Assembly (NCBI RefSeq): GCF_900157375.1
Contig: NZ_LT721901.1
Location: 1,234,365 to 1,298,364, forward strand
Direction of reading: 5' to 3'
Length of the DNA: 64,000 bases
DNA from: Mycobacterium rhizamassiliense
GTDB taxonomy: Bacteria > Actinomycetota > Actinomycetes > Mycobacteriales > Mycobacteriaceae
Shown piece after piece: positions 17,983-27,132 of the stretch; position 1 is the first letter of the stretch, and each line of letters starts with the position of its first letter. The notes under the pieces were generated by a model. The model was given only the letters and a program-made list of their open reading frames with translations. It searched no databases and was not told the DNA's origin. The position numbers and the translations under genes were made by a program.

Positions 17983-19280
17983 GGGTTGATCGTGTTGTCC
18001 CCGACTTGGCGGCCCCACACGTACTCGATGGCGTATGGCGAACCGGTTTCCAGGTGGTTGTACGGCGCGATGCTGTTGCCGGTGTCCATGACGAGTTCGG
18101 GCGCGGGCCACAGGTCACGGGTGATGTGCTGCCAGCAGCCCGGCGCGCCGCCGGGTCCGCCGCGGGCGTTAACGCGCGGCAGGTTCTCGGGGTAGGTGTA
18201 GGGATTGGGCGCGCCGCCGACCACGCCGGCGATGCCGCCGAGAAGGCTGGCGATCACGGCGACGGCCGAGACCGGGTTGGCGAGCAGACCCAGCCCGGAC
18301 AGCGCCTGGCTGTGGGCCGCGAGCGAGTAACCGTTGCCGGCGAGGAACGACGCGGCCTTGGGCTCGATGTCGTGGTAGTTGCGCAGGGTGCAGTAGATCT
18401 CCGGGCTGTAGGTGTCCAGCAGCTGCGCGGTCGGCACCAGGTCCGCCGCGCCCCGGGCCAGGTACGGCCCGCCCTTCTCGAAGAGCTCCGCGCCGGTGTT
18501 GCCGAAGCCGGCCGCCGACAACAGCGCCTGATCCAGGTCCTTCTGCTGCGCGTTGATGGTGCGCGCCGTGACGACCGCGTTGTTGAGGAAGTCGGTCAGG
18601 TCGGACGCGGCGTCGGCGTAGGTGTCGCCCAGGCCGGCCAGCTGCTGGATGTCGTGGCGGATCTGCGGCATCTGCGGGTTGACGTCGTCGAGCACCGCGT
18701 TGCCGTTGACGATCGACTGCCCGAACCGGTCACCCAGCCCGGCCAGCGACTGCGCGGCCGCGCTCAGCGTCAGGTTCAGCTTGACCGGATCCACCTTCTC
18801 CGCGATCGAGGTGATGGTCTGGAACAGCGTGTTGATCTCCGTCGTCACCGACCGGGCGTCGATCACCGTGGACGCCGAAAGCTTCTGCGCCGACGGGTTC
18901 TGCGGCGTTGTCAGCGACACGTACTTACCGCCGAACACGGTGGTGGCCTTGATGTCGGCGTTGACGTTGGCCGGGATCAGCTTGAGGTACCGCGGGTAGA
19001 CGTCGAGGGTGAACTTGGCCGCCGGCTTCCCGTCGCGCTGTGTCTCCGAGATGGAGTCGACGCGGCCGATCTCCACCCCGTTGTAGGTGACCTTGGACCC
19101 GGGGTCCATCACCAGACCGGCCCGCGACGCCAGCATGGTCAGCTTGGCCTTCGGCGTGAAGTCGCCGCGGAACTGCCCGTAGACCAGGACGAGGACCAGC
19201 GCGAAGATGACCAGCATCCCGATGCCCGCCAGCTTGTACGGCGGGGTCCGCGACCGGTTGCTCTTGATGGGTCTGGTCAT
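17979..19280 (-). CDS. mce1A: Mce1A subunit of the Mce1 lipid transporter
   Basis: The product has 433 residues. The N-terminal membrane helix (about residues 17-38) precedes an MCE domain (VMDPGSKVTYNGVEIGRVDS). A long helical region follows and the C-terminal part has conserved Cys residues (EIYCTLRNYHDIEP, GAPGCW). In M. tuberculosis Mce1A is the classical cell-entry protein and a subunit of the fatty-acid importer. It begins five bases after yrbE1B. Confidence 0.93.
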   Translation of the reverse strand: MTRPIKSNRSRTPPYKLAGIGMLVIFALVLVLVYGQFRGDFTPKAKLTMLASRAGLVMDPGSKVTYNGVEIGRVDSISETQRDGKPAAKFTLDVYPRYLKLIPANVNADIKATTVFGGKYVSLTTPQNPSAQKLSASTVIDARSVTTEINTLFQTITSIAEKVDPVKLNLTLSAAAQSLAGLGDRFGQSIVNGNAVLDDVNPQMPQIRHDIQQLAGLGDTYADAASDLTDFLNNAVVTARTINAQQKDLDQALLSAAGFGNTGAELFEKGGPYLARGAADLVPTAQLLDTYSPEIYCTLRNYHDIEPKAASFLAGNGYSLAAHSQALSGLGLLANPVSAVAVIASLLGGIAGVVGGAPNPYTYPENLPRVNARGGPGGAPGCWQHITRDLWPAPELVMDTGNSIAPYNHLETGSPYAIEYVWGRQVGDNTINP

Positions 19281-19285
19281 GGCGG

Positions 19286-20155
19286 CTATACCGTGAGCGC
19301 GAAGTTGGGGTTGACGCCGTAGAGCGCCAACGCGGCGGACAGGACGACCACCTGGACCGAGACCAGCGAGAAACGCATCGAGCGTCCGACGCCCTCACCC
19401 ACGCCGACGGGTCCGCCGCCGGCGTTGTAGCCGTAGTAGCAGTGCGTGATCATCACGACCGCGGTGATGATGATGGCCTCCAGGAACGACCAGAACACGT
19501 CGTCGGGCCGCAGGAACGTCCGGAAGTAATGCTCGTAAGTGCCGTTGGACTGCCCGTAGAGCACGGTCGTGGTGATCTGCGGCGACAGGAAGCACATGAT
19601 CATCGCCAGCGCGTAGATCGGGATGATCACCACCAGGCCGGCCATGAACCGGGTGGTCGCCAGGAACGAGATCGACTTGATGCCCATCACTTCCAGGGCG
19701 TCGATCTCCTCGCTGATTCGCATCGCGCCGAGCTCCGCGGTGGCCCCGGCACCGACCGTGGCGGCCATCGCGATCCCGGTGACGACGGGGGCGGCGATGC
19801 GCACGTTGATCAGGGCGGCGAAGAAGCCGGTGAACGCCTCGACACCGATGTTGCCCAGGGACGCGAAACCCTGGATGGCGACCAGCGAGCTACCGGACAG
19901 CGTCACGAAGCCGACGATGGCCACGGTGCCGCCGACGACCGCCATGGCGCCGGTGCCCATACCGATCTGGGCGATCAGCCGCAGCGTCTCCTTGCGGTAG
20001 TTCCGCAGCGCGTGCGGCACGTGCGCGATGCAGAGCATCCCGAACCAGCCCATCTTGCCGATGTCATCGAGCCCACGGCCGGCGGCACCGCCGTAGCGAT
20101 CCAGGTTCTCGGCCGCCCGCGGAAAGCGGGAACGTAAAACGGCAGCGGTTGACAT
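19286..20155 (-). CDS. yrbE1B: YrbE1B, MlaE-type permease of the Mce1 transporter
   Basis: The product has 289 residues with about five or six membrane helices. The MlaE-family signature is clear (TAELGAMRISEEIDALEVMGI, about residues 138-158), which is the coupling helix for the MceG ATPase encoded elsewhere. The ATG lies one base after the yrbE1A stop. It forms the permease with YrbE1A. Confidence 0.94.
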   Translation of the reverse strand: MSTAAVLRSRFPRAAENLDRYGGAAGRGLDDIGKMGWFGMLCIAHVPHALRNYRKETLRLIAQIGMGTGAMAVVGGTVAIVGFVTLSGSSLVAIQGFASLGNIGVEAFTGFFAALINVRIAAPVVTGIAMAATVGAGATAELGAMRISEEIDALEVMGIKSISFLATTRFMAGLVVIIPIYALAMIMCFLSPQITTTVLYGQSNGTYEHYFRTFLRPDDVFWSFLEAIIITAVVMITHCYYGYNAGGGPVGVGEGVGRSMRFSLVSVQVVVLSAALALYGVNPNFALTV

Positions 20156-20156
20156 G

Positions 20157-20960
20157 TCAGTGCCCCGTTCCGAAGCGCACGCCGATGGTGGTCAGGACCA
20201 CGTTGACCGCGTACAACGCGACCACGCACAACACGACGGTCTCGTTGACGGCGGTGCCCAGGCCCTTGGAACCACCGCGCACCGTCAGGCCGCGGAAGCA
20301 GCCGACCAGCCCGGCGATCAGGCCGAAGATTGCGGCCTTGACGGTCGCGATGACGACCTCGGGCAGGCCGGTGATGGTGGTCAGGGTGGCCAGGTAGGCG
20401 CCCCCCGACACGTTCTGCAGGTACACCCCGAACAGGTAGCCACCCACCAGGCCGACGGTGATGACCAGGCCGTTGAGCAGCGTGGCCACCAGGGTCGCGG
20501 CCAACACGCGCGGCACCACCAGGCGGTGGATCGGGTCGATGCCGAGCACCTCCATCGCGTCGATTTCCTCGCGGATGGTGCGCGCGCCCAGGTCGGCGCA
20601 GATGGCAGTCGAGCCGGCGCCGGCCACCACCAGCACCGTGGTCAGCGGGCCGAGCTGGGTGACGGCGCCGATCGCCGCGCCGGCACCGGACAGGTCGGCC
20701 GCACCGAACTGGGCCAGCAGGACGTTGAGGGTGAAGATCAATAGGACGGTCAGCGGGATCGACACGAAGACCGTCGGCAGGAACGCGACCCTCATGATGA
20801 ACCAGCACTGCAGGACGAACTCGCGCCACTGGAACGGCCGACGGAACAACGCCCGCCCGGCCAGCACGCACATCCGGAAGAAACCACCGACGAGGGTCAG
20901 CGGCGTCTCGAGTTGGTCGCGCAGGTAGCCCACCAAGTGTGGACCTTGCGACGCCGTCAC
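20157..20960 (-). CDS. yrbE1A: YrbE1A, MlaE-type permease of the Mce1 transporter
   Basis: The product has 267 residues from the GTG at 20960, close to the usual 265; an ATG 75 bases upstream gives an unusually long, Arg-rich N terminus and is less likely. It has the MlaE coupling motif (ADLGARTIREEIDAMEVLGI) and the conserved FFRMCVLAGRALFRRPFQWRE near the N terminus. A GAGGGGGCAGGG ribosome-like stretch precedes the GTG. It is the first transporter gene after fadD5. Confidence 0.92.
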   Translation of the reverse strand: MTASQGPHLVGYLRDQLETPLTLVGGFFRMCVLAGRALFRRPFQWREFVLQCWFIMRVAFLPTVFVSIPLTVLLIFTLNVLLAQFGAADLSGAGAAIGAVTQLGPLTTVLVVAGAGSTAICADLGARTIREEIDAMEVLGIDPIHRLVVPRVLAATLVATLLNGLVITVGLVGGYLFGVYLQNVSGGAYLATLTTITGLPEVVIATVKAAIFGLIAGLVGCFRGLTVRGGSKGLGTAVNETVVLCVVALYAVNVVLTTIGVRFGTGH

Positions 20961-21062
20961 CCCTGCCCCCTCACGCCAGTCCCGCGTGCCTCCCAGCGCC
21001 GCGGCGGATCGTGCTCCACGCCCCCTCGTCGCCATGAATTCACAGGTGTGACCATCGGCTCC

Positions 21063-21076
21063 CTACTGGCAAGTAG
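21063..21076. other. Small hairpin in the fadD5-yrbE1A gap
   Basis: CTACT and AGTAG flank a GGCA loop within the 214-base gap between fadD5 and yrbE1A. From memory, promoter activity has been reported for the equivalent M. tuberculosis gap, so a secondary promoter or attenuator is possible. The stem is only five pairs, so this is weak. Confidence 0.25.
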
Positions 21077-21174
21077 TAACGGAGACCACAGGAATGTACC
21101 CGATGGCCAAGCAGGTGTGAACCGCAGATGCACAATTAACCCTTCGTCAACAGCTGGCAAACGTTACGGATTCC

Positions 21175-22827
21175 TCAACTTTCCTGTTCGTTGTTGAAAT
21201 GTATTGGTGCTGAATGGCTTTCAGCGGCAGCTTCGAGGCCGTAGCGAACCCTCAACTCGGTCTTTAGGACCTTCCCGGCGGGGTTGCGCGGCAGCGCATC
21301 GACGATCTCGAGCGCCTTGGGATGCTTGTAGCGCGCGAGCCGCTCGTTGAGGAACTCGTCCAGGGCGTCCAGCCGCAGACCCTCCTCGGTGACGGCCGCG
21401 ACCGCGATCGGTACCTCGCCCCATTTCTCGTGGGTCCGCCCGATGACGGCGACCTCGACGATGACCGGGTGCTCGGCGAGGACGTTCTCCACCTCCGCGC
21501 AGTAGATGTTCTCGCCGCCGGAGATGATCATGTCCTTCTTGCGGTCGACCACCCAGACGTAGCCCTCGTCGTCCATCCGGACGAGGTCTCCGGAGTGGAA
21601 CCAGCCCCCGGCGAACGCCTCCGCGGTGGCCTCGGGGTTGTTCCAGTAGCCACTCATCAGCGTCGGGGCACGGTAGACGATCTCGCCGATCTCGCCGTTG
21701 GGTACGTCGTTCATGTTCTCGTCGACGACGCGCGCGGCGACCGTCGGGATCACCTTGCCGACCGAGCCGCGCTTCCGGATGGCGTCCTCGCCCAGCAGCA
21801 TGCAGGTGACCGGCGACATCTCGGTCTGGCCGAAGGCCGCCAGGATCTGGGTTCCGGGGAAGGTCGACGACATCTCCCGCAGCAACGCGTCCGGCGCCGG
21901 GGCCGCCCCCCACGACATGACGCGCAGCTTCAGCTCGCGGGGCCGTGCCTGCTGCTCGGCGCAGACGGCCTGCCATTGCGCCGGAACCAGGAAGATGCCG
22001 GTCACCTTCTCGGCCGCCAGCACGTCCAGCAGCTGGCCGGGCTCGAACGCGCCTAGCGGATAGATCACGGTGGGCAGGCCGAGCAGCAGCCCACCCAGCA
22101 GGTTGCCCACCCCGGCGATGTGGAACAGCGGAACGCCGATGAAGCCGACGTCGCTGTTGATGTCCGCGCCATTGGTGTACAGCCCGGTCATCGTCTGGCC
22201 GGTCAAATTGGTGTGGGTCAGCACCGCGCCCTTGGGACGGCCAGTGGTGCCCGAGGTGTACATGATCAGCGCGGGCGCGTCATTCGGGATGTCGACGAGA
22301 TCCTGGGGCTCGCCGGGCTCGTCGACGAGGTCCTCGTAGCCCAGGACCTGATCGTCCGACGCGCCACCGGCCACGACGATCGTGCCGAGCAGGGACTGAA
22401 CGTCGCGGACCCCGGTGGCCACCGGCGCCAGCACCGCTTCGGTGATCATTACGCGCGCTTCGCAGTCGTCGACCAGGAACGCGATCTCGGCCGGCGTGAG
22501 CCGGAAGTTCAGCGGAACCGCGATCGCTCCGAGCATGTTGATAGCCAGCATCGACTCGATGAACTCGGGCCGATTCAGCATGAGGATCATGACCCGGTCC
22601 CCAAAGCCGACCCCTCGACGGCTCAGGGCCCCGGCCAGCGCGGCGACCCGGCCCTGCAGGTCCGCCCACGTCAAGGTGCGACCGGTGAACCTCAGCGCCG
22701 TCGCTTGCGGCTGCATCATCGCGTGCCGCTCGAGCTGGTTAACCCAGTTCTGTCGACGGGCCAGGTATGGCTGCTCGCTGGCGGGCGATCCCTGGTGTGT
22801 CAGGTGGCTGGCAAGTTGCGCGGTCAA
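21175..22827 (-). CDS. fadD5: FadD5, fatty acyl-CoA/AMP ligase of the mce1 locus
   Basis: The product has 550 residues. It is an adenylate-forming enzyme with the AMP-binding motif MYTSGTTGRPKG (residues 189-200), an AFGQTEMSP motif and a C-terminal domain with GWFHSGDLVRMDDEGY, DRKKDMIISGGENIY and the catalytic Lys in NPAGKVLKTEL. It activates fatty acids to acyl-CoA, probably those imported by Mce1. The TTG start follows AAGGGA. It is divergent from mce1R, as in M. tuberculosis (Rv0166/Rv0165c), and is the first gene of the operon. Confidence 0.93.
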   Translation of the reverse strand: MTAQLASHLTHQGSPASEQPYLARRQNWVNQLERHAMMQPQATALRFTGRTLTWADLQGRVAALAGALSRRGVGFGDRVMILMLNRPEFIESMLAINMLGAIAVPLNFRLTPAEIAFLVDDCEARVMITEAVLAPVATGVRDVQSLLGTIVVAGGASDDQVLGYEDLVDEPGEPQDLVDIPNDAPALIMYTSGTTGRPKGAVLTHTNLTGQTMTGLYTNGADINSDVGFIGVPLFHIAGVGNLLGGLLLGLPTVIYPLGAFEPGQLLDVLAAEKVTGIFLVPAQWQAVCAEQQARPRELKLRVMSWGAAPAPDALLREMSSTFPGTQILAAFGQTEMSPVTCMLLGEDAIRKRGSVGKVIPTVAARVVDENMNDVPNGEIGEIVYRAPTLMSGYWNNPEATAEAFAGGWFHSGDLVRMDDEGYVWVVDRKKDMIISGGENIYCAEVENVLAEHPVIVEVAVIGRTHEKWGEVPIAVAAVTEEGLRLDALDEFLNERLARYKHPKALEIVDALPRNPAGKVLKTELRVRYGLEAAAESHSAPIHFNNEQES

Positions 22828-22883
22828 CTAGATATGGTCCCTTCACTTACGCACCGCTTGCGACAGGTTGATATTTGATAAAA

Positions 22884-22909
22884 CATAGTGTTGTGTGGGT
22901 CACACTATG
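22884..22909. promoter_or_regulatory. Candidate Mce1R operator (inverted repeat)
   Basis: CATAGTGT (22884-22891) and ACACTATG (22902-22909) are exact reverse complements with a 10-base spacer, in the 150-base gap between fadD5 and mce1R. FadR/GntR proteins bind such sites as dimers, and Mce1R is known to repress the mce1 operon. The repeat is seen; binding is inferred from position. Confidence 0.55.
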
Positions 22910-22977
22910 GCCTGATTGGCCCAATGACAAGTCCCCGATGAGTCCCTAATAAACCTCAAAAAGACCAGGCAGCTCCC

Positions 22978-23673
22978 GTGAACGCACCGATCTCCGCGCG
23001 GCCTCTCAGAAGCCGCCGACCACTGCGCCGGCCGCAGCTGTCGGATGGGGTCGCGGGTCATCTGCGCGGGGCGATCATGTCGGGGGCGCTGCGCCCGGGG
23101 ACCTTCATCCGTCTCGACGAGACGGCGGCCGAACTCGGGGTCAGCGTGACACCGGTGCGCGAGGCGCTGCTGAAGCTCCGCGGCGAGGGCATGGTCCAGC
23201 TCGAGCCGCACCGGGGCCACGTCGTGCTCCCGCTGACCCCGCAGGACATCGACGACATCTTCTGGCTGCAGGCGACCATCGCCCGGGAGGTGGCCGAGGC
23301 GGCCACCGCGAACATCACCGACGCCGAGATCGACGAGCTCGACCGCATCAACAACTCGCTCGAAAACGCCGTCGGCAGCAGTGACGCCGAGACCGTCGCG
23401 GGAATGGAGTTCGCGTTCCACCGCGTCTTCAATCAGGCCAGCGGGCGCATCAAGCTGGCGTGGTTCCTGCTCAACGCGGCCCGCTACATGCCGGTGCTGG
23501 TCTATGCCGCCGATCCGCAGTGGGGCGTGGCCGCCGTCGACAACCACCGCCAGCTGATCGCCGCGCTGCGCCGCCGGGACACGCCCGCCGTCATCGAGCA
23601 CACGGTCTGGCAATTCACCGACGCCGCCGGCCGACTCACCGAAATGCGGGAGCGGGCGGGCATTCTCGGCTGA
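22978..23673 (+). CDS. mce1R: Mce1R, GntR/FadR-family repressor of the mce1 operon
   Basis: The product has 231 residues from the GTG. The N-terminal GntR winged helix (about residues 25-85, with AAELGVSVTPVREALLKLRGEG) is followed by an FCD effector domain (about residues 95-220) with the usual acidic and His metal/ligand residues (ARE, EFAFHRVF, NHRQL). It is divergent from fadD5, matching Rv0165c. The family binds fatty acids or metal-coordinated carboxylates; a lipid ligand is plausible but not shown. Confidence 0.9.
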   Translation: MNAPISARPLRSRRPLRRPQLSDGVAGHLRGAIMSGALRPGTFIRLDETAAELGVSVTPVREALLKLRGEGMVQLEPHRGHVVLPLTPQDIDDIFWLQATIAREVAEAATANITDAEIDELDRINNSLENAVGSSDAETVAGMEFAFHRVFNQASGRIKLAWFLLNAARYMPVLVYAADPQWGVAAVDNHRQLIAALRRRDTPAVIEHTVWQFTDAAGRLTEMRERAGILG

Positions 23674-23676
23674 CGG

Positions 23677-24117
23677 CTAGCCGGCGGACAGCTCTTCGGC
23701 GCGCGCCTTGAGGTTCTCGGCGAGGCGGTCCAGCACGTTGTTGGCCAACGACTTCACCATGGGCGCGGGAACGGGCAGGGACGACTCGATGTCGAGGTCC
23801 ACCGTCAGTAGGCTCGCGGCCCCCATCTCCACCACGCTGAACAGTTGCTCCTGCTTCTTGAACAGCTCACCCTGCTGCAGGATGGTCTGAATCTGGTTCG
23901 GGCCCGGGTAGTACACGGCCTGGATGAAGACGCCGTCGAAGCCTTGGTAGGAGGCATCCAGGCGCACCTGGCTGGGGCGGCCGTCGTCATAGCGAGCAAG
24001 CACCCAGCAGCCCTTGACCCCTTCGTTCCAGTCCGGGTACCGCTCGAAGTCGGAGACGATGGCCATCACCGAGGCGGCGTCGGCCCCGACCTCGACAGTC
24101 TTGCTCAGAACCGGCAT
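23677..24117 (-). CDS. SRPBCC (START-like) protein, TB18.5-like (Rv0164)
   Basis: The product has 146 residues. It is a polyketide cyclase/dehydrase-type SRPBCC fold with the usual opening (TVEVGADAASVMAIVSDFERYPDWNEGVKG) and a C-terminal helix. Such proteins bind hydrophobic ligands in a cavity. It is convergent with mce1R, the stops being three bases apart. It holds the Rv0164 position beside the thioesterase. The ligand is unknown. Confidence 0.85.
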   Translation of the reverse strand: MPVLSKTVEVGADAASVMAIVSDFERYPDWNEGVKGCWVLARYDDGRPSQVRLDASYQGFDGVFIQAVYYPGPNQIQTILQQGELFKKQEQLFSVVEMGAASLLTVDLDIESSLPVPAPMVKSLANNVLDRLAENLKARAEELSAG

Positions 24118-24171
24118 TGGCGAAGCATAGCCGGGTGAGCGAAAGTCACAGCGCCGGGCGCAATCTCGGGC

Positions 24172-24654
24172 TTATGCGTCGACGGTCGCGGTCGCCAGCA
24201 GCGAACGGATGGCGTCGGGAATCGGCACGGCCTTGCGGGTGGTCCGATCGACATAGACGTGCACCCAGTGCCCCAGCGCGGTGATCGGCTGGGACCGGTC
24301 CTCCTCTTGATCGCCCGTCGACCGGAACAGCCCGAGCCGGTAGGTGACGCTGCTGCGGCCCAGCCGGGTCACCGCGAGCCCGACCGCCAGGTGCTGCGGG
24401 AACTGCAGTTCGGAGAAGTAGCGACAGCCCGACTCCGCGACGATGCCCAGTGCGGGCGTGGCCATCGAGTCAAGGCCGGTGCTGGTGTTGATCCAGGCGT
24501 TGATCGCGGTGTCGAACAGCTGGTAGTACACGGCGTTGTTGAGGTGGCCGAACATGTCGTTGTCCGCCCACCGGGTGCCCACCGGCCACCACACCGGGAA
24601 GTCGCCGCCGGCGAGCTGGTCGGGCGCCGGCGGGACCAACGAGCCTGACGACAT
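24172..24654 (-). CDS. Hotdog-fold acyl-CoA thioesterase (Rv0163-like)
   Basis: The product has 160 residues. It has the 4HBT thioesterase signature RWADNDMFGHLNNAVYYQLF (about residues 28-47), with the catalytic Asp and the His-Asn pair. It hydrolyses acyl-CoA esters; the exact chain preference is unknown. It starts 37 bases after the island operon's last stop in the same direction, so it could be read through from that operon although it belongs to the conserved core. Confidence 0.85.
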   Translation of the reverse strand: MSSGSLVPPAPDQLAGGDFPVWWPVGTRWADNDMFGHLNNAVYYQLFDTAINAWINTSTGLDSMATPALGIVAESGCRYFSELQFPQHLAVGLAVTRLGRSSVTYRLGLFRSTGDQEEDRSQPITALGHWVHVYVDRTTRKAVPIPDAIRSLLATATVDA

Positions 24655-24691
24655 AGAGGTATTCCAACACGTTCGGCGCCGGGGGCGGACG

Positions 24692-25624
24692 TCAACCGTG
24701 GAAGGCGCGCGACAGGGCGTCGGCCTGCAGCGCGAACAGCCGCTGAGAGCCGGGCCAGTCCGGCAGCAGCGAATCGAACCCGTGGCAGGCCCCCGCGAAC
24801 ACGTGCAGTTCGGCCGAGACCCCGGCGCGCAGCAGCCGCTGCGCGTATTCGATGGCCTCGTCGCGGAAGGGATCGACCTCGGCGCAGGTGATCAAAGCCG
24901 TTGGCAGGCCCTCCAATTCGGTGCGGCGCGCCGGGACGGCGTCCGGCGAGCCGGCTTCTGGGCCCAGGTAGTGCCGCCACATCAGGTCGGCAGCCTCGCC
25001 GTCGAAGGCCGGGCTGGTGCGGAACTCGGCCTTGGACGGCGTCGGCCGGTCGTCGAGCACCGGCTGGTGCAGCAGCTGGAAGACGACCGGCGGCAGCCAC
25101 CCGTCGGCGGCGCCATGGGCCAGGCAGGCGGCCAGTGCGCCGCCCGCGCTGCTGCCCGCGACGGCCACCCGCGCGGCATCGACGTCCAGGTCGTCGGCGT
25201 TGTCGACCACCCACCTCAGCACCGCGATCGCGTCGTCGAACGCGGCCGGATACGGATGCTCCGGGGCCAGCCGGTAGTCGACCGACACCACCGTGCACCG
25301 GGCGCGCCGCGCGAGCTCGATGCACTGGGGGTGGTCGGTGTCGAGATTGCCCAGCGCGAATCCGCCCGCGTGGCAGTAGATCACCACCGGGGCGGGCACC
25401 GGGCCGCCGCGGTAGATGCGAATGGGCACCACGCCGGCTTCGGCCATCACGTTGTGCGCGGTGATCTGCACGCCGGGGGTGTCGTTTTGCTGGGCAACGT
25501 CGCGGCGGCGCTGATCGAACGGCTCGCGCATGAGCTGGATCGCTTCGGCCGTGAACGCGGTTCGCGTGGTCGCGATGGCGCGCAGCGCGGGGTCGAGCCG
25601 CTCGGCGCCGTCCAATCCGGTCAT
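24692..25624 (-). CDS. Alpha/beta hydrolase, HSL-type esterase/lipase
   Basis: The product has 310 residues. Nucleophile elbow GSSAGG (Ser about 159) with downstream Asp in CAEVDPFRDEA and His in ACHGFDSL complete the triad. The oxyanion motif reads CHAGGF (about residues 84-89) instead of the usual HGGG. The DYRLAPEHPYPAA block is diagnostic for the hormone-sensitive-lipase family. The ATG overlaps the stop of the Baeyer-Villiger monooxygenase as ATGA. The pairing suggests that it cleaves the ester or lactone made by that enzyme. Confidence 0.85.
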   Translation of the reverse strand: MTGLDGAERLDPALRAIATTRTAFTAEAIQLMREPFDQRRRDVAQQNDTPGVQITAHNVMAEAGVVPIRIYRGGPVPAPVVIYCHAGGFALGNLDTDHPQCIELARRARCTVVSVDYRLAPEHPYPAAFDDAIAVLRWVVDNADDLDVDAARVAVAGSSAGGALAACLAHGAADGWLPPVVFQLLHQPVLDDRPTPSKAEFRTSPAFDGEAADLMWRHYLGPEAGSPDAVPARRTELEGLPTALITCAEVDPFRDEAIEYAQRLLRAGVSAELHVFAGACHGFDSLLPDWPGSQRLFALQADALSRAFHG

Positions 25625-27132
25625 TGGCCACGTCCGTCCAGCGCGGTGACCGATTGGTCGGCCGCCTCGGGCCGCGGGGCCGTGAAGCTGTAGTCGGCCG
25701 GTGAGAACCTGCGCGTCATCTCCCAGAAGCTGCGGGCGCTGCGCGGCCACTGGGTTACCACGCGGCCGTTGGCCGCGCGAAAGTAGTTGCTGCACTTAGT
25801 GGTCCACACGGTGCCGGCCATCCATTCGTCGATCTTGGCGATGAACTCCGCCAGCGCGGACGGCCGCACCGCGACGTAGGCCTTGTTCTTGCGCCGCATG
25901 TACTTCAGCGCCCGCACGATGTAGCGGGCCTGGGCCTCGAGCATGAAGATCACGCTGTTGGAGCCGACGTTGGTGTTGGGTCCGTACAGCATGAAGAAAT
26001 TCGGGAAGCCCGGAACGGCCATGCCGAAATAGGCCTGGGCGCCGTCGCTCCACTGCTCCCGCAGCGTGCTCCCCTGTTCCCCGGACACGTGGAGCTCCCC
26101 CAGGTAGTCGGCCGCGGCGTAGCCGGTCGCGCACACCACCACGTCGACGTCATGTTCGGCGCCGTCCGCGGTGACCAGGGATCGGGCCTTGAGGTAGCGG
26201 GCCGGGCTGGTCACCACCTCGACGTTGGGCTGGGTCAGCGCGGGCAGGTAGTCCGAGGAGAACACCAGCCGCTTGCAGCCCATCGGATGATCGGGGGTCA
26301 GCTTGCGGCGCAATTCCTCGTCGGCAACCGTCTTTTCGAGCAGACCCAGCGCGATCGCGGTGAAGTCCTGCGTCTTCTCGCTGCCGTGCTCGATCACCGA
26401 GATGTTGGATTCGCTGCGCAGCCACAGCCGGGTCCGGTAGAGCTTCTTGGCGAACGGCACGTGGGCGAAGATCCAATGCTCGCGCCGCGTGTAGTGCCGG
26501 TCGGGCTTGGGCAGGATCCAGGTCGGCGACCGCTGCACCGAGTACACCTTGCCGGCGACCTTCGCGAGTTCGGGCAGCAGCTGCGACGCCGTCGAGCCGG
26601 TGCCCAGCACGGCTACCCGCTTGCCCTCCAACGGGATTGAGTGGTCCCAGCGCGCGGAGTGCATCACCGTGCCGGTGAACGGCTCCTGCTCGACCAGCTC
26701 CGGAAGCAGCGGCCGGGTGAACAGGCCGACGGCGGACACCACGACGTTGAAGCGATGCTGGGTACCGTCGGCCGTTGTCAGGCACCACTGCTGGTCGGCC
26801 TCCTCCCAACGCGCCGAGCGGATTTCGGTGCGCAGCCGCAGGTGGGGCCGCAGGCCGTAGGTGTCGGCGCAGCGTGCGAAGTAGTCCAGGATCTCCCGCT
26901 GCCCTGACCACAGCCGCGACCAGTGCGGGTTCAGGTCGAACGAGTAGGAGTACAGGTGCGACTTGACGTCGCACGCCAGGCCCGGGTAGGTGTTGATCCG
27001 CCACGTGCCGCCGACGTCGTCCTCGCGGTCGAAGATGGTGAAGTCACCAAAACCGGCCCGGGACATCAGGATTCCCAGCGCTAGGCCGCCCGGCCCGGCG
27101 CCGATGATTCCGACCGACAGCTTCGTGCTCAT
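25621..27132 (-). CDS. Flavin-dependent Baeyer-Villiger-type monooxygenase
   Basis: The product has 503 residues. Two dinucleotide-binding motifs are present (GAGPGG at 11-16 for FAD, GTGSTA at 177-182 for NADPH). Between them lies FTGTVMHSARWD (152-163), fitting the type I Baeyer-Villiger fingerprint FxGxxxHxxxW[P/D]. Such enzymes insert oxygen next to a ketone using NADPH and O2. The ATG overlaps the SDR stop as ATGA. It sits between an SDR (ketone formation) and an esterase (ester cleavage), an order that fits a ring- or chain-cleaving route. The substrate is not readable. Confidence 0.87.
   Translation of the reverse strand: MSTKLSVGIIGAGPGGLALGILMSRAGFGDFTIFDREDDVGGTWRINTYPGLACDVKSHLYSYSFDLNPHWSRLWSGQREILDYFARCADTYGLRPHLRLRTEIRSARWEEADQQWCLTTADGTQHRFNVVVSAVGLFTRPLLPELVEQEPFTGTVMHSARWDHSIPLEGKRVAVLGTGSTASQLLPELAKVAGKVYSVQRSPTWILPKPDRHYTRREHWIFAHVPFAKKLYRTRLWLRSESNISVIEHGSEKTQDFTAIALGLLEKTVADEELRRKLTPDHPMGCKRLVFSSDYLPALTQPNVEVVTSPARYLKARSLVTADGAEHDVDVVVCATGYAAADYLGELHVSGEQGSTLREQWSDGAQAYFGMAVPGFPNFFMLYGPNTNVGSNSVIFMLEAQARYIVRALKYMRRKNKAYVAVRPSALAEFIAKIDEWMAGTVWTTKCSNYFRAANGRVVTQWPRSARSFWEMTRRFSPADYSFTAPRPEAADQSVTALDGRGQ

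Noticed and set aside
20961..21035. Extended N terminus for YrbE1A from an ATG at 21035
   Set aside because: The added 25 residues are Arg/Gly-rich and not seen in YrbE1A relatives; the GTG at 20960 gives the usual length and has a ribosome-like site.
23667..23690. Palindrome CGGCTAGCCG between the mce1R and SRPBCC stops as a terminator
   Set aside because: It has no loop of useful size or following T-run, so it is probably chance in GC-rich DNA.
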